Part shown: piece by piece, positions 1 to 14,427 of the stretch
Position numbering within the stretch: position 1 is the first letter of the stretch
How the letters are laid out: each line of letters starts with the position of its first letter
The notes under the pieces: generated by a model
What the model saw: the letters and a program-made list of their open reading frames with translations, nothing else
What the model was told of the DNA's origin: nothing
Databases searched by the model: none
Source of the DNA: Beta vulgaris subsp. vulgaris
Lineage: Eukaryota > Streptophyta > Magnoliopsida > Caryophyllales > Amaranthaceae
NCBI RefSeq assembly: GCF_026745355.1
Contig: NC_079202.1
Location: 39,888,543 to 39,952,542, forward strand
Length of the DNA: 64,000 bases
Reading direction: 5' to 3'
Position numbers and translations under genes: made by a program

Positions 1-280
1 AGATGAGCAGGAAACAGACACGAAAAATCGTACTTCAACGAATTCAACTTCTGAGCTCACAAACCCTTTAGAAATGATTAAAAACAATTCAGGCTTTTGA
101 ATCGCTCAATTCTGATGTCCGAGCTAGGAGTTAGGCCCAAATTACGATTTTGGGCCAAGATGAGCATGAAACGGACGCGAAAAATCGGACTTCAACGAAT
201 TCAGCTTCTTAGCTCACGAACCCCTTAGAAATGGTAAAAAAACATTTCAGGCTTTTCAATCTCTCAATTTTGAGGTCCGA
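1..280. repeat. 158-bp satellite, block 1
   Basis: Just under two monomers of the satellite that fills most of the first 34 kb. Landmarks are TAGGCCCAAATTACGATTTT, a GAGCATGAAACGGACGCG segment, CTCACGAACCCC and an A-run. The block is cut at TCCGA (276-280) by a solo LTR, and the satellite resumes with the same five bases at 4426. The array therefore continues off the left edge of the window. Confidence 0.95.
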
Positions 281-3200
281 TGTAACAGCCCGATTTCTCT
301 CGACCAGCTTATAGAGGATTAAGCACAGCGAAAGAGACTCTGGCCGAGATAACCCGAAGTATTACCATCACACTCACCGAACTAAATCGGAGAGTATGGA
401 ACTCAATTCCCAACTCTATTCAAATTAATTAACTATTGCAACTACGCTCTGATTCTCAGACTCTAATCCCATAAATTTCTACAGAAAATCCGGTAAAATT
501 TCCTTTGAAAATAGAACAACGCTAAAGCGAAAAATAATATGAACCTGTTACAATTTCAATAAATAAAATATTTCCAAATCCCAGAACTCATCAACCTCAA
601 CGCTTTCGCGGAGCAACAACCAACAGAGAATCAGGAGCACTAACAACTCTTAAATACAAAGAATTAAAACAAAAGTTTGATAACTAACTATTACAAGTTA
701 AGCGCCCTCACTTTGTAACAACTACGATAATACACCGTCTCGTATCAGCTTCAACTTGTAGAAGATTAACTCACGGCTTCAACCTGAAACATTTAAGATA
801 CTGCCACCCACCAAGTGACAGGCCACAGAAATGATAAAACAACATACACACATCAGCAAAGCTGAGTACTAAACCCGTAAACAAGAGTAACACATGCTTT
901 GGTGGCTTTTACTTAAAAACGACTCAGCAGTCAACATAAGTTCAACAATCACATCCATCATAGCATGCTTAGCAGCAATAATCTTGTTGAACATACATAT
1001 TATATTTCTAGTTCCACATTTCATAATACATCATTAATCACATAGTAGCAAACACAATAGGGTGACTCTCAACACTAACATGTTTCTATATTCTCATTTA
1101 GTTGACCTTTCAACTTACCACAATTCCATAATAGGAATTTGAAGTCACCAACTTTGATATAAGCAATATACTTTACTTCCCTTAATTCATTTCTTATCAG
1201 AATCCAAACTTATGTTTTATACTCTATCAATCATTCCCTTATACCGTCCTACACAAACCTTTATCAGGTAATAAATAACATAACAACTTTCATCCTAACG
1301 ATTCCTTATCGGGAATCCAATAACGAGATACGATTCCTTATCGGGAATCCACATAACAAGATACGATTCCTTATCGGGAATCTAACGTTAGTATCACTTA
1401 CCATGATATGCCTCCTTATCAGGAAACCAATATCTATATTCATATTCATAAACTAAATAAACTTTCATTACTTACCTAATACGATTCCTTATCGGGAATC
1501 CGATATCGAAACAACTTACCACGATACGATTCCTTATCGAGAATCCATCATCGATATAACTTTCATACTTTAAAATGACATTCCTTTCAACAAGGGGGAA
1601 AGAGAACGCGGCGGAGGAGACAAAGCTTACACTCCGACAGTGGGGGTCGTCACCCAACCATTCACTTTTACTTTTGGCCAATAACCGCGACTAGTCCGGA
1701 GTACATTTTTCCGCTGATTTCATCAGTCATCCACAGGTTTCACATTACCTGATATATCGCCCGATTATCGCCCCATAGAGCAATGGGCAGTTTTCCCTGT
1801 GGGGCCCCCAAGGTTCACAGTCCATGGGGCACTGTTCATGTCACCTCATCCGTCGACTCAGACGAGGCTACTTTCCCCTTTTAGCTTTCTTTCGAGTATC
1901 GTTCCTAACTCAATCACCATTCTTAAAACTTTTTCATAGTTATAGTAATCCTTGACAATCATTGAACAACAAGCAAGACTTCTTCTTAGAGAGTTATAAT
2001 CGCTTAAGTATTTCGAGGCCAATATAGTTATGCATTTTGATTCAACTCAATTACAATTAAAAACAAACTTACCATACAAGTAACCAATCATAATCTGTAA
2101 AATACCCAACCATAGCGACAATAGGTCTCTCAGCTAGAATTAACTAACGAGAGTTACCAACCCGATTCCACACATCACATACTTTTGCATATAGATAGTT
2201 CATACTACTTCTCTTTTCATACTTATCAATCTATATTCATCTTGATAATAGTTTTAGTTATCAAGTGTTGGCAACACTTACCATACCTATGTCTCTCTCT
2301 TAGAATTAACTAAGGAGAGTTACTGGACCACTTACGTACTAACTCACACTCTTGTATGTAAATAGTTTATACCCCCTTTGTACTTCATGATTATTAATCA
2401 ACATTTAACTCAACAATGATAACAACCGTTATCAAGCATCAACAACAATTACCATAGGTCTCGAGATTCATGAAACAAAGGTCGATAAGACCTAATCAAT
2501 TATGGGTCATGTTATCTCGTATGTCCACTTCCAATTATCCTTCTAGATGATAACCATTAATCAATTGTATTCTAAACTAATGGCTACTCCAATTACAGAT
2601 CATTAATCATGGTTAAACACCACATTCATAATCATATAAAACAAATCTATCTTGTTCCAATTAGATTATGCAACCATAGGCTATACATTGATGTAATTCA
2701 TAAACTTATACTTGATTAATCTCAAGTATTGACTTGGCTCTATGAGAACTAATTAAACAATACAACTTTACCATATTATTCCATCTTTATTCATTAAACT
2801 AAAATCATTTATTGAACACATCCTCAGGAATCTAATCCATAACAAGGTAAACTAACTCCAATAATCTTCAAATGAACAATAGTAATGTAATGCACTTAAA
2901 CACTATACTGACACTATTCTTCCATATAGGTTCATATGAAGTCTCTAGTCGTATTATCTACCCCTCTTCGAAACTAATTACTCATGAATGCACATTACTA
3001 TGGACTTTCATCTGATTACTCGCCTTCTTAGAGTTATAATTGACAAGAAAATCATTCTAGTTATAAGTAAATCATCACGTTTCAACTTCATAACCCAATT
3101 CCATCATTCCACCACAAATTATGTTAAGGAATAACAAAAACCATCACTCAATAAAACTCATTTCAAGAATTAGTCCAATTCACTTTCTTAGTATATACCA

Positions 3201-4425
3201 TTTCAATAATCTAAATGACAATTTCTGATTAAGAACATTAATCTAATGGTATAACTTACTATCTATATAACTAGAGTAAGACTTCCCATTAATCAAATGA
3301 AACTAGTAAGTTTTATTGAACTAACTTAAGAACTTCTAATCATAATTCTTTACCACAACCAACAACACATCAACTATATTTATTAGTAAAGTGAAGGTGC
3401 TACTCCAATTTTGAGTTCATCACAACCAAGAGGAGCATCTACAACAGAGGTGTAGAATAATAACAACTAACAAAAACAATCATCAGCAACATCGAACAGC
3501 AACAACCAACAGCAACAATAACAATACAACACAGCAACAATAACACAACAACAACACCACTGCCAATCTGCCACAATAACAACATATCCACAATACCCTT
3601 GGGTTTCTAATTTAAATAAACAACATTAGTTCAACATAACTATTCACATAATCAGCATAGTAAGGAAATTATAAACTTCAATTAGAACAAACCCATTTAA
3701 AAGAGAGGTACAAAAAGGGTAATACCTCTACTCACAAGAGCAGCGAAGAACAGAGGGATAAGGGGGAGTTTCGAAGCTCCAGTGCACATCAGCGGAGCTC
3801 CGGCGAGGCTTAACGACAGCAGCGCAACGCCAACGACAGGATTCCGGCGGTCGTTCGTCAATGAAATAGCGTGCCGCAACAAATCGCTCGCTGAACAACC
3901 ACGAAAAGAGCACGAATAACGAAGAAGAAGCAAGAGAAGTAAATCGCTGCAGAACAGCGCGGCTCCGACGAGCTTCAAGAACGCCGGCGGAGGAGAGGCG
4001 CAACTCCGGCGAGGCAAAAAGCAGCGGACGAGAGAGAGATTAAGGGGTTTGGGGGTTTAATTGGGGTTTCGGATTTTTCACACAGGAAGAGAGAGAAAGA
4101 AAATTGGGTTTTGCTTGGTGTTATCTAACCGACCGACTAGAAAAGGAAACAGGATATTTGGGTTTCCAAAATTGGATATTAAAAGGAATATAAAAGGAGG
4201 ACCAACTTTAGTTTCCTAATCGGATAAATACAAATCAAAAATTGCTCATTAAACACGATATATAAAATAATATAATAACAACTTCATAAAATTAATATAA
4301 CAAAGATAAGAATGACAAATAAAATTCATACTCCACAACTCAATAAAAATAAGATTTTCGAAACATAATTAACTTCATAATTATAATTAGCATTTAACAA
4401 ACGTCTTTAAAATTAGCTTGTTACA
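281..4425 (-). mobile_element. Solo LTR, 4.1 kb, minus strand
   Basis: A 4145-bp sequence begins TGTAACAGCCCG and ends GCTTGTTACA, with the target duplication TCCGA on both sides (276-280 and 4426-4430) inside satellite DNA. Read on the minus strand, most of it is homologous to the paired LTRs at 19999-24186 and 24754-28945. This includes the repeated GATTCC-CGATAA-GGAATC dyads (about 1295-1545 here). No internal region or second LTR is present, so it is a solo LTR, probably left by LTR-LTR recombination. Its 5' few hundred bases (about 4070-4425) instead match the start of the shorter LTR at 14428. No convincing coding sequence: the GC-rich reading frames near 3700-4017 overlap each other and lie in the leader-like part of the LTR. 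Confidence 0.9.
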
Positions 4426-4430
4426 TCCGA

Positions 4431-7400
4431 GCTAGGAGTTAGTCCCAAATTACAATTTTGAGCCAAAATGAGAAGGACTCTGACGAGAAAAATTGGGCTG
4501 CAAGGAATTCAGCTTCTGAGCTCACGAACCCCTTCGATATGGTAAAAAAAACATGTCAAGCTTTGGAATCGCTCAATTCTGATGTCCGAGATAGGAGTTA
4601 GGCCCAAATTACGAGGTTGGGCAAAGATGAGCAGGAAACAAACACGAAAAATCGTACTTGAATGAATTCAGCTTCTGAGCTCACAAACCTTTTAGAAATG
4701 ATAAAAAAAACAATTCAGAATTTGTGAATCGTCTCCAATTCTAATGTCCGAGCTAGGAATTTAGGGCCAAATTACGATTTTGGGCCAAGATGAGCATGAA
4801 AACGGACGCAAAAATCGGCTTCAACGAATTAAGTTTCTGACTCACGAACCCCATAGAAATGGTAAAAAAACATGTCAGGCTTTGGAATCGCTCAATTCTG
4901 ATGTCCGAGATAGGAGTTAGGCCCAAATCACGATGTTCGGCCAAGACGAGTAGGAAACACACACGAAAAATCGTACTTCAACGAATTCAGCTTCTGAGCT
5001 CACGAACCCTTTAAAAATGATAAAAAACAATTCAGTCTTTTGAATCGCTCAATTCTAATGTCCGAGCTAGAAGTTAGGCCCAAATTACGATTTTGGGCCA
5101 AGATGAGCATAAACGGACGCGAAAAACTGGACTTCAACAAATTCAGCTTCTTAGCTCACGAACCCCTTAGAAATGGTAAAAAAACATTTCAGACTTTTGA
5201 ATCGCTCTATTTCGAGGTCGGAGCTAGGAGTTAGTCCCAAATTACAATTTTGAGCCAAGATGAGAAGGACACTAACGCGAAAAATTGGGCTGCAAGGAAT
5301 TCAGCTTCTGAGCTCACGAACCCCTTAGAAATGGTAAAAAAAAAACATGTCAGGCTTTGGAATCGCTCAATTATGATGTCCGAGATAGGAGTTAGGCCCA
5401 AATTATGATGTTGGGCCAAGATGAGCTGGGAACTAACACGAAAAATCGTACTTGAATGAATTCAGCTTCTGAGCTCACGAACCCTTAGAAATGGTTAAAA
5501 AAACATGTCAGGCTTTGGAATCGCTCAATTCTGATGTCCGAGATATGAGTTAGGCCCAAATTACGATGTTGTGCCAAGATGAGCAGGAAACAGACACGAA
5601 AAATCGTACTTGAATGAATTCAGCTTCTGAGCTCACGAACCTTTTAGAAATGATAAAAAAACAATTCAGGCTTGTGAATCGCTCAATTCTAATGTCCGAG
5701 CTAGGATTTAGGCCCAAATTACAATTTTGTGCTAAGATGAGCATGAAATGGACGCGAAAAATTGGACTTCAACGAATTCAGCTTTTGAGCTCACGAACCC
5801 CTTAGAAATGGTAAAAAAACATTTCAGGCTTTTCAATCGCTCAATTTTGATGTCCGAGCTAGGAGTTAGTCCCAAATTACAATTTTGTGGCAAAATGAGA
5901 AGGATACTTACGCGAGAAATTTGGCTGCAAGGAATTCAGCTTCTGAGCTCACGAACCCCTCAGATATGGTAAAAAAAACATGTTAGGCTTTGGAAGCACT
6001 CAATTCTGATGTCCGAGATAGGAGTTAGTCCCAAATTACAATGTTGGGCCAAGATGATCAGGAAACAGACACGAAAAATCGGACTTCAACGAATTCAGCT
6101 TCAGAGTTCACGAACCCCTTAGAAATGGTAAAAAAAACATTTAGGCTTTTGAATCGCTCAATTTTGATGTCAGAGCTAGGATTTAGGTCCAAATTACGAT
6201 GTTGGGCCAAGATAAGCAGGAAACAGACACGAAAAATTAGACTTCAATGAATTCAGCTTTTGAGCTCACGAACCCCTACGAAATGGTAAAAAAACAATTC
6301 AGGCTTTGGAATCGCTTAATTCTAATGTCCGAGTTAGGATTTAGGCCCAAATTACGATTTTGGGCCAAGATGAGCATGAAACGGACGCGAAAAATTGGAC
6401 TTCAACGAATTCAGCTTTTAAGCTCACGAACCCCTAAGAAATGGTAAAAAAACAATTCAGGCTTTTGAATCGCTCAATTCTGATGTCCGAGCTAGGAGTT
6501 AGGCCCAAATTACGATTTTGGGCCAAGATGAGCATGAAACGGACGCGAAAAATCGGACTTCAACGAATTCAGCTTCTGAGCTCACGAACCCCTTAAAAAT
6601 GGTAAAAAAAACATGTCAAGCTTTGGAATCGCTCAATTCTGATGTTCGAGATAGGAGTTAGGCCCAAATTACGATGTTGGGCCAAGATGAGCAGGAAACA
6701 GACAAGAAAAATCGTACTTCAACGAATTCAGCTTCTGAGCTCACGAACCCTTTAGAAATGATAATAAACAACTCAGGCTTTTGAATCGCTCAATTCTAAT
6801 GTCCGAGCTAAAAGATAGGCCCAGATTACGATTTTGGGCCAAGATGAGCATAAACGGACGCCAAAACTGGACTTCAACAGATTCAGCTTCTTAGCTCACG
6901 AACCTCTTTGGAATGGTAAAAAAACATTTCAGGCTTTTGAATCGCTCAATTTCGAGGTCAGAGCCAGGATGAGTAGGACACTGACGCGAAAAATTGGGAT
7001 GCAAGGAATTCAGCTTATGAGCTCGCGAACCCCTTAGAAATGGTAAAAAAAAATATGTCAGGCTTTGGAATCGCTCAATTCTGATGTCCGAGATAGGAGT
7101 TATGCCCAAATTACGATGTTGGGCCAAGATGAGCAGGGAACAAAGACGAAAAATCGTACTTCAATGAATTCAGCTTCTGAACTCACGAACCTCTTAGAAA
7201 TGATAAAAAAACAATTCAGGCTTGTGAATCGCTCAATTCTAATGTCCGAGCTAGGAGTTAGGCCCAGATTACGATTTTGGGCCAAGATGAGCATAAACGG
7301 ACGCGAAAAACTGGACTTCAACAAATTCAACTTCTTAGCTCACGAACCCCTTAGAAATGGTAAAAAAAAACATTTCAGGCTTTTGAATCGCTCAATTTCG

Positions 7401-10400
7401 AGGTCAGAGCTAGGAGTTAGTCCCAAATTACAATTTTGAGCCAAGATGAGAAGGACACTGACGCGAAAAATTGGGCTGCAAGGAATTCAGCTTCTGAGCT
7501 CGCTAACCCCTTAGAAATGGTAAAAAAAAATATGTCAAGCTTTGGAATTGCTCAATTCTGATGTCCGAGATAGGAGTTAGGCCCAAATTACGATGTTGGG
7601 CCAAGATGAGCAGGGAACAAACACGAAAAATCGTACTTGAATGAATTCAGCTTCTAAGCTCACGAACCTTTTAGAAATGATAAAAAAGCAATTCAGGCTT
7701 GTGAATCGCTCAATTATAATGTCCGAGCTAGGAGTTAGGCCCAGATTACGATTTCGGGCCAAGATGAGCATAAACGGATGCGAAAAACTGGACTTCAACA
7801 GATTCAGCTTCTTAGCTCACGAACCCCTTAGAAATGGTAAAAAAACATTTCAGGCTTTTGAATCGCTCAATTTCGAGGTCAGAGCTAGGAGTTAGTCCCA
7901 AGTTACAATTTTGAGCCAAGATTAGTAGGACACTGACGCGAAAAATTGGGCTGCAAGGAATTCAGCTTATGAGCTCTCGAACCCCTTAGAAATGGTAAAA
8001 AAAACATGTCAGGCTTTGGAATCGCTCAATTCTGATGTCCGAGATAGGAGTTAGGCCCAAATTACGATGTTGGGCCAAGATGAGCAGGAAACAGACACGA
8101 AAAATCAGACTTCAATGAATTCAGCTTTTGAGCTCACGAACCCCTCAGAAATGGTAAAAACAACATGTTAGGCTTTGGAATCGCTCAATTCTGATGTCCG
8201 AGATAGGAGTTAGGCCCAAATTACGATGTTAGGCCAAGATGAGCTAGGAACAAACACGAAAAATCGTACTTGAATGAATTCAGCTTCTGAGTTCACGAAC
8301 CTTTTTGAAATGATAAAAAACAATTCAGGCTTGTGAATCGCTCAATTCTAATGTCCGAGCTAGGATTTAGACCCAAATTACGATTTTAGGCCAAGATGAG
8401 CATGAAACGGAAGCGAAAAATCGGACTTCAACGAATTCAGCTTTAGAGCTCACGAACCCCTAAGAAATGGTAAAAAAACCATTCAGGCTTTTGAATCGCT
8501 CAATTCTAATGTCCGAGCTAGGAGTTAGGCCCAAATTACGATTTTGGGCCAATATGAGCATGAAACGGACGCGAAAAATCAGATTTCAACGAATTCAGCT
8601 TCTGAGCTCAAGAACCCCTTAGAAATGGTTAAAAAAACATGTCAGGCTTTCGAATTGCTCAATTCTAATGTCCGAGCTAGGAGTTAGTTCCCAAATTACG
8701 ATTTTGGGCCAAGATAAGCATGAAACGGACGCGAAAAATTGGACTTCAACGAATATAGCTTCTGAGCTCACGAACCCTTTAGAAATGATAAAAAACAATT
8801 CAGGCTTTTGAATCGCTCAATTCTAATGTCCGAGCTAGGAATTAGGCCCAAATTACGATTTTGGGCCAAGATGAGCATGAAACGGACGCGAAAAATCGGA
8901 CTTCAACGAATTCAGCTTTTGAGCTCACGAACCCCTTAGAAATGGTAAAAAAACATTTCAGGCTTTTGAATCGCTCAATTTTGAGGTCCGAGCTAGGAGT
9001 TAGTCCCAAATTACATTTTGAGCCAAAATGAGAAGGACTCTGACGAGAAAAATTGGGCTGCAAGGAATAAACTTCTGAGCTCACGAACCCCTTAGATATG
9101 GTAAAAAAAAACATGTCAGGCTTTAGAATCGCTCAATTCTGATGTCCGAGATAGGAGTTAGGCCCAAATTACGAGGTTGGGCCAAGATGAGCAGGAAACA
9201 AACACGAAAAATCGTACTTGAATGAATTCAGCTTCTGAGCTCACGAATCTTTTAGAACTGGTAAAAAAATAATTCAGGCTTGTGGATCGCTCAATTCTAA
9301 TGTCCGAGCTAGGATTTAGGCCCAAATTTCGATTTTGGGCCAAGATGAGCATGAAACGGACGCGAAAAATCGGACTTCAACGAATTCAGTTTCTGAGCTC
9401 ACGAACCCCATAGAAATGGTAAAAAAAAACATGTCAGGCTTTTGAATCGCTCTATTTCGAGGTCAGAGCTAGGAGTTAGTCCTAAATTACAATTTTGAGC
9501 CAAGATGAGAAGGTCATTGACGCGAAAAATTGGGCTGCAAGGAATTCAGCTTCTGAGCTCATGAAGCCTTTAGAAATGGTAAAAAAACATGTCAGGCTTT
9601 GGAATCGCTCAATTCTGATGTCCGAGATAGGAGTTAGGCCCAAATTACGATGTTGAGCCAAGATGAGCAGGGAACAAACACGAAAAATTGTACTTGTATG
9701 AATTCAGCTTCTGAGCTCACGAACCTTTTAGAAATGATAAAAAAAACAATTCAGGCTTGCGAATCGCTCAATTCTAATGTCCGAGCTAGGATTTAGGCCC
9801 AAATTACAATTTTGGGCCAACATGAGCATGAAACGGACGCGAAAAATCGGACTTCAACGAATTCAGCTTTAGAGCTCACGAACCCCTAAGAAATGGTAAA
9901 AAAACCATTCAGGCTTATGAATCGCTCAATTCTGATATCTGAGCTATGAGTTAGGCCCAAATTGCGATTTTGGGCCAATATGAGCATGAAACGGACGCGA
10001 AAAATCGAACTTCAACGAATTCAGCTTCTGAGCTCACGAACCCCTTAGAAATGGTTAAAAAAAATGTCAGGCTTTGGACTCGCTCAATTCTGATGTCGGA
10101 GATAGGAGTTAGGCCCAAATTAAGATGTTGGGCCAACGTGAGCAGGAAACAGACACGAAAAATCGTACTTGAATGAATTCAGCTTCTGATCTCACGAACC
10201 TTTTAGAAATGATAAAAAAACAATTCAGGCTTGTGAATCGCTCAATTCTAATGTCCGAGCTAGGATTTAGGCCCAAATTACGATTTTGGGCCAACATGAG
10301 CATGAAACGGACGCGAAAAATCGGACTTCAACGAATTCAGCTTTAGAGCTCACGAAGCCCTAAGAAATGATAAAAAACCATTCAGGCTTTTGAATCGCTC

Positions 10401-12385
10401 AATTCTGATATCCGAGCTATGAGTTAGGCCTAAATTGCGATTTTGGGCCAATATGAGCATGAAACGGACGCGAAAAATAGGACTTCAACGAATTCAGCTT
10501 CTGAGCTCACGAACCCCTTAGAAATGGTTAAAACAATTGTCAGGCTTTGGAATCGCTCAATTCTGATGTCGGAGATAGGAGTTAGGCCCAAATTACGATG
10601 TTGGGCCAACGTGAGAAGGAAACAGACACGAAAAATCGTACTTGAATGAATTCAGCTTCTGAGCTCACGAACCTTTTGGAAATAATAAAAAACAATTCAG
10701 GCTTGTGAATCGCTCAATTCTAATGTCCGAGCTAGGATTTTGGCCCAAATTTCAATTTTGGGCAAAGATGAGCATGAAACAAACACGAAAAATTGGACTT
10801 TAACGAATTCAGCTATTGAGCTCACGAACCCCTTAGAAATGGTAAAAAAAACATTTAGGCTTTTCAATCGCTCAATTCTGATGTCCGAGCTAGGAGTTAG
10901 GTCCAAATTACAATGATGGGCCAAGATGAGCAGGAAACAGACACGAAAAATCAGACTTCAATGAATTCAGCTTTTGAGCTCACGTACCCCTAAGAAATGG
11001 TAAGAAAAACAATTCGGGCGTTGGAATCGCTCAATTCTAATGTCCGAGCTAAGATTTAGGCCCAAATTACGATTTTGGGCCAAGATGAGCATGAAACGGA
11101 CGCAAAAAATCGAACTTCAACGAATTCAACATCTGAGGTCACGAACCCCTTAGAAATGGTAAACAAAACATTTCAAGCTTTGGAATCGCTCAATTCTGAT
11201 GTCCGAGATAGGAGTTAGGCCCAAATAACGATTTTGGGCCAAGATGTGCATGAAACGGACACGAAAAATCGTACTTCAACAAATTCAGCTTCTGAGCTCA
11301 CGAACCCCTTAGAAATGGTAAAAAAACATTTCAGGCTTTTGAATCGCTCAATTCTGATGTCCGAGCTAGGAGTTAGTCCCAAATTACAATGTTGGGCCAA
11401 GATGATCAGGAAACAGACACGAAAAATCAGACTTCAACGAATTCAGCTTTTGAGCTCACGAACCCGAAAGAAATGGTAAAAAAACAATTCAGGCTTTGGA
11501 ATCGCTCAATTCTAATGTCCGAGCTAGGATTTAGGCCCAAATTACGATTTTGGGCCAACATGAGCATGAAACGGACGCGAAAAATTGGACTTCAACGAAT
11601 ATAGCTTTAGAGCTCACGAACCCCTAAGAAATGGTAAAAAAAACCATTCAGGCTTTTGAATCGCTCAATTCTGATGTCTGAGCTAGGAGCTAGTCCCAAA
11701 TTACAATGTTGGGCCAAGATGAGCAGGAAACAGACACGAAAAATCGTACTTCAACGAATTCAGCTTCTGAGCTCACGAACCCTTTAGAAATGATAAAAAA
11801 CAATTCAGGCTTTTGAATCGCTCAATTCTAATGTCCGAGCTAGGAGTTAGGCCCAAATTACGATTTTGGGCCAAGATGAGCATGAAATGGACGCGAAAAA
11901 TCGGACTTCAACGAATTCAGTTTCTGAGCTCACGAACCCATACAAATGGTAAAAAAAACATGTCAGGCTTTTGAATCGCTCTATTTCGAGGTCAGAGCTA
12001 GGATTTAGTCCCAAATTACAATTTTGAGCCAAGATAAGAAGGACATTGACGCGAAAAATTGGGCTGCAAGGAATTCAGCTTCTGAGCTCATCAAGCCGTT
12101 AGAAATGGTAAAAAAACATGTCAGGCTTTGGAATCGCTCAATTCTGATGTCCGAGATAGGAGTTAGGCCCAAATTACGATGTTGGGCCAAGATGAGCAGG
12201 GAACAAACACGAAAAATCGTACTTGAATGAATTCAGCTTCTGAGCTCACGAACCTTTTAGAAATGACAAAAACCAATTCAGTCTTGTGAATAGCTCAATT
12301 CTAATGTCCGAGCTAGGATTTAGGCCCAAATTACGATTTTGGGCCAACATGAGCATGAAACGGACGCGAAAAATCGGACTTCAAC
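4431..12385. repeat. 158-bp satellite, block 2 (about 50 copies)
   Basis: Uninterrupted head-to-tail array of monomers of about 156-160 bp. Three variants alternate. A carries CGATTTTGGGCCAAGATGAG and GCATGAAACGGACGCG. B carries CGATGTTGGGCC and GCAGGAAACAGACACG. C carries CAATTTTGAGCC, AGAAGGACACTGACGCG and TTGGGCTGCAAGG. The order A-C-B runs three times in a row at about 6805-8190 and elsewhere is less regular. Many 60-75 codon open frames occur on both strands, but the monomer length is not a multiple of three and the frames only echo the repeat. They are not genes. Confidence 0.97.
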
Positions 12386-12482
12386 TGTAATAGCCCTGTT
12401 TTTAAGAGTGTTTATTTAAACATTAAATATAATTATTAAGTTAATTATGTTGCGAAATTCATTATTTTATTTGAGTTGTGGA

Positions 12483-12527
<45 letters not shown>

Positions 12528-13440
12528 TTATATTTTGGATTTTAAGTTTAAGTTGAGTGGTATTTGGCCCAAATAAAAAATCGAAGTCGGGCCCCATCCT
12601 TTAATGTGTCGGTTGCTTTTGAAAGATAACCCAGAAAATTCTCCCTTCATTGTCAGTCAATAAGCAACCAAAAAACCCACCCCAAGTTCTTTCTCTCTCT
12701 CGCGTCTTCGAATTCCCCAAACCCCAAAACAGAAACCCCAACTCCTCACCATCTTTCTCGCTCACTCGCATCTCCTAGGCGCTGCCGCGCCGTCGACCCT
12801 TGCTCGCCGAAATTCCCCTTTCCCTCTGTTCGCGTCGTTGCTGCCGTTGATGTTGTTGTTGTTGTCCAGTTTTTCTCTCTCCTCTATGTGTTGATGCGTT
12901 GTGTTGTGCTGCTGCCTTATCTCGCTGGAGCTTCGTTGCCTGCCGCCATCACTCAACTCTTCTACCGGCGGTTATGTTCAGTCGATGTTGCCGCTGCTTT
13001 TTGTGGTTGATGGTGTTCGCCGTCAAAGCCTCGAAACCTCCCTCCGCTCTCTGTTCTTTGCGTCGCTGCTCTTGTGAGCAGAGGTATATCCATCTCTTTC
13101 TTTTCCTCTTGAAATTATGATTTCTAGTCTTGTTTAGCCTAAGTTGTTGTGTTGATGGGTGGTGGACTGGTGGTGATGCGTGGTTGCTGTTGCTATTGAT
13201 GTTGTTGTTGTCATATGTGCTCAAGTAAAACAGAGGTATAAACCTTTTGTCTATATTTCTTTGAATTTTCAGAGTTATGGAATTAGTAATTCTATCCTAA
13301 GTTGCTATTGTTTGTTGTCGTTGCTGCGTTGTTTTAATGTTGTTGTATTGAATTATAGGAGTAGTCATATTGGTTGTTGTTCTGTTATTGGTGGTGGTGG
13401 AGTTGTTGTAGTTGTGAGGGTTGCTGGTGTAGTTGTGTGG

Positions 13441-13473
<33 letters not shown>

Positions 13474-14422
13474 AGTTGGAGTCGTTATATTGAAGATAAG
13501 TTTAGAAGTTATAAAGGATTAGTTAGTTTCTATTGGGAGATTTAGTTTAAATTAGTTCTTATCTAGTGAGGATCCTATTGATTATTTTTATTATTGTGAG
13601 GTTATTATTGGAGGATGATTATGGAATTGAATCTCATTTGAGGATGAAGATTATTGAAGGAGGTTATATTGCTGGAACTGGATTGCGGTTCAGGTAACTT
13701 TTATGTTCAGTAAAATCATTTACTCATGCCCTTGTGTGTGTGTATCTTTGTGTTCTGTTTTCGATAAATAAGTTCGTACTATGGCCATAGTTATGAATGT
13801 GATGATGAAATGTCATTGATTGAATATGAATATGCAAATGTTTTGCTGGCTTAGTTTATGAACTGAAAATAGAAAGTGGGCAAGGTATGGGTGGAGGATG
13901 ACCTGATACGGTCGGCTACGCTCCATAACGAACCTTGGGGGTAGTATTACTGGGCTCCATAACGAATCTTGGAGGCAGTGTTTGTCCTTTGTCCAAAGCC
14001 TGTACTTGCCACTGATTGTTTAAGAGAGTGAGCTATGCCAGCGTCGTAACGAAAAGAAATGATTTGAGAAATAAAATGTTTATAACGGGCTGAAGTAAAG
14101 GTTACGAGTTTTCCACTCATTTTGGAATTTTGTTTGTTTTGTATTTTCTCCTTGAATTTGCAGGTTTGGTATCAAGAGCTCAGAATGGAAGTGAAGCGAG
14201 ATTTTGATGTCGTCGTAGATTAAGGATATTGAGATTGTATTTTAGATAGTTGGTTGGAGAATAGTTATTTATATTTCATTGTTTAATATTTGAGAATATT
14301 ATTGGAGATATTGGTGTATTTAAGGATATTTTTCCGCTGCGAAGTAAATTATTTAAGAGTTAATTATTGTTTATGGATTTTAAGTGTGTTTCATTAGCAG
14401 CTCGGAAGAGCGGGCTGTTACA
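12386..14422 (+). mobile_element. Solo LTR, 2.0 kb (first of tandem pair)
   Basis: A 2037-bp LTR begins TGTAATAGCCCTG and ends GCGGGCTGTTACA, flanked by TCAAC at 12381-12385 and 14423-14427. It has an AT-rich start with a TTA microsatellite (about 12486-12528), a CT-rich leader-like stretch (about 12650-12780), GTT microsatellites (12840s and 13436-13473), and a 3' part with duplicated CTCCATAACGAA motifs (about 13920-13975). It resembles the next LTR most closely in the start and the last 700 bp. No primer site, internal domain or protein domain is seen. The 73-121 codon frames here consist of leader or simple-repeat translation. Confidence 0.85.
12486..12528. repeat. TTA microsatellite in LTR
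   Basis: About 14 perfect TTA units in the AT-rich 5' part of the LTR. It is absent from the neighbouring LTR at 14428, so it is a length variant of this copy. Confidence 0.9.
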
Positions 14423-14427
14423 TCAAC

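Noticed and set aside
4431..12385. Dozens of 60-124 codon open frames on both strands of the satellite
   Set aside because: They repeat with the monomer, overlap on both strands and shift frame because the unit is not a multiple of three. No family resemblance.
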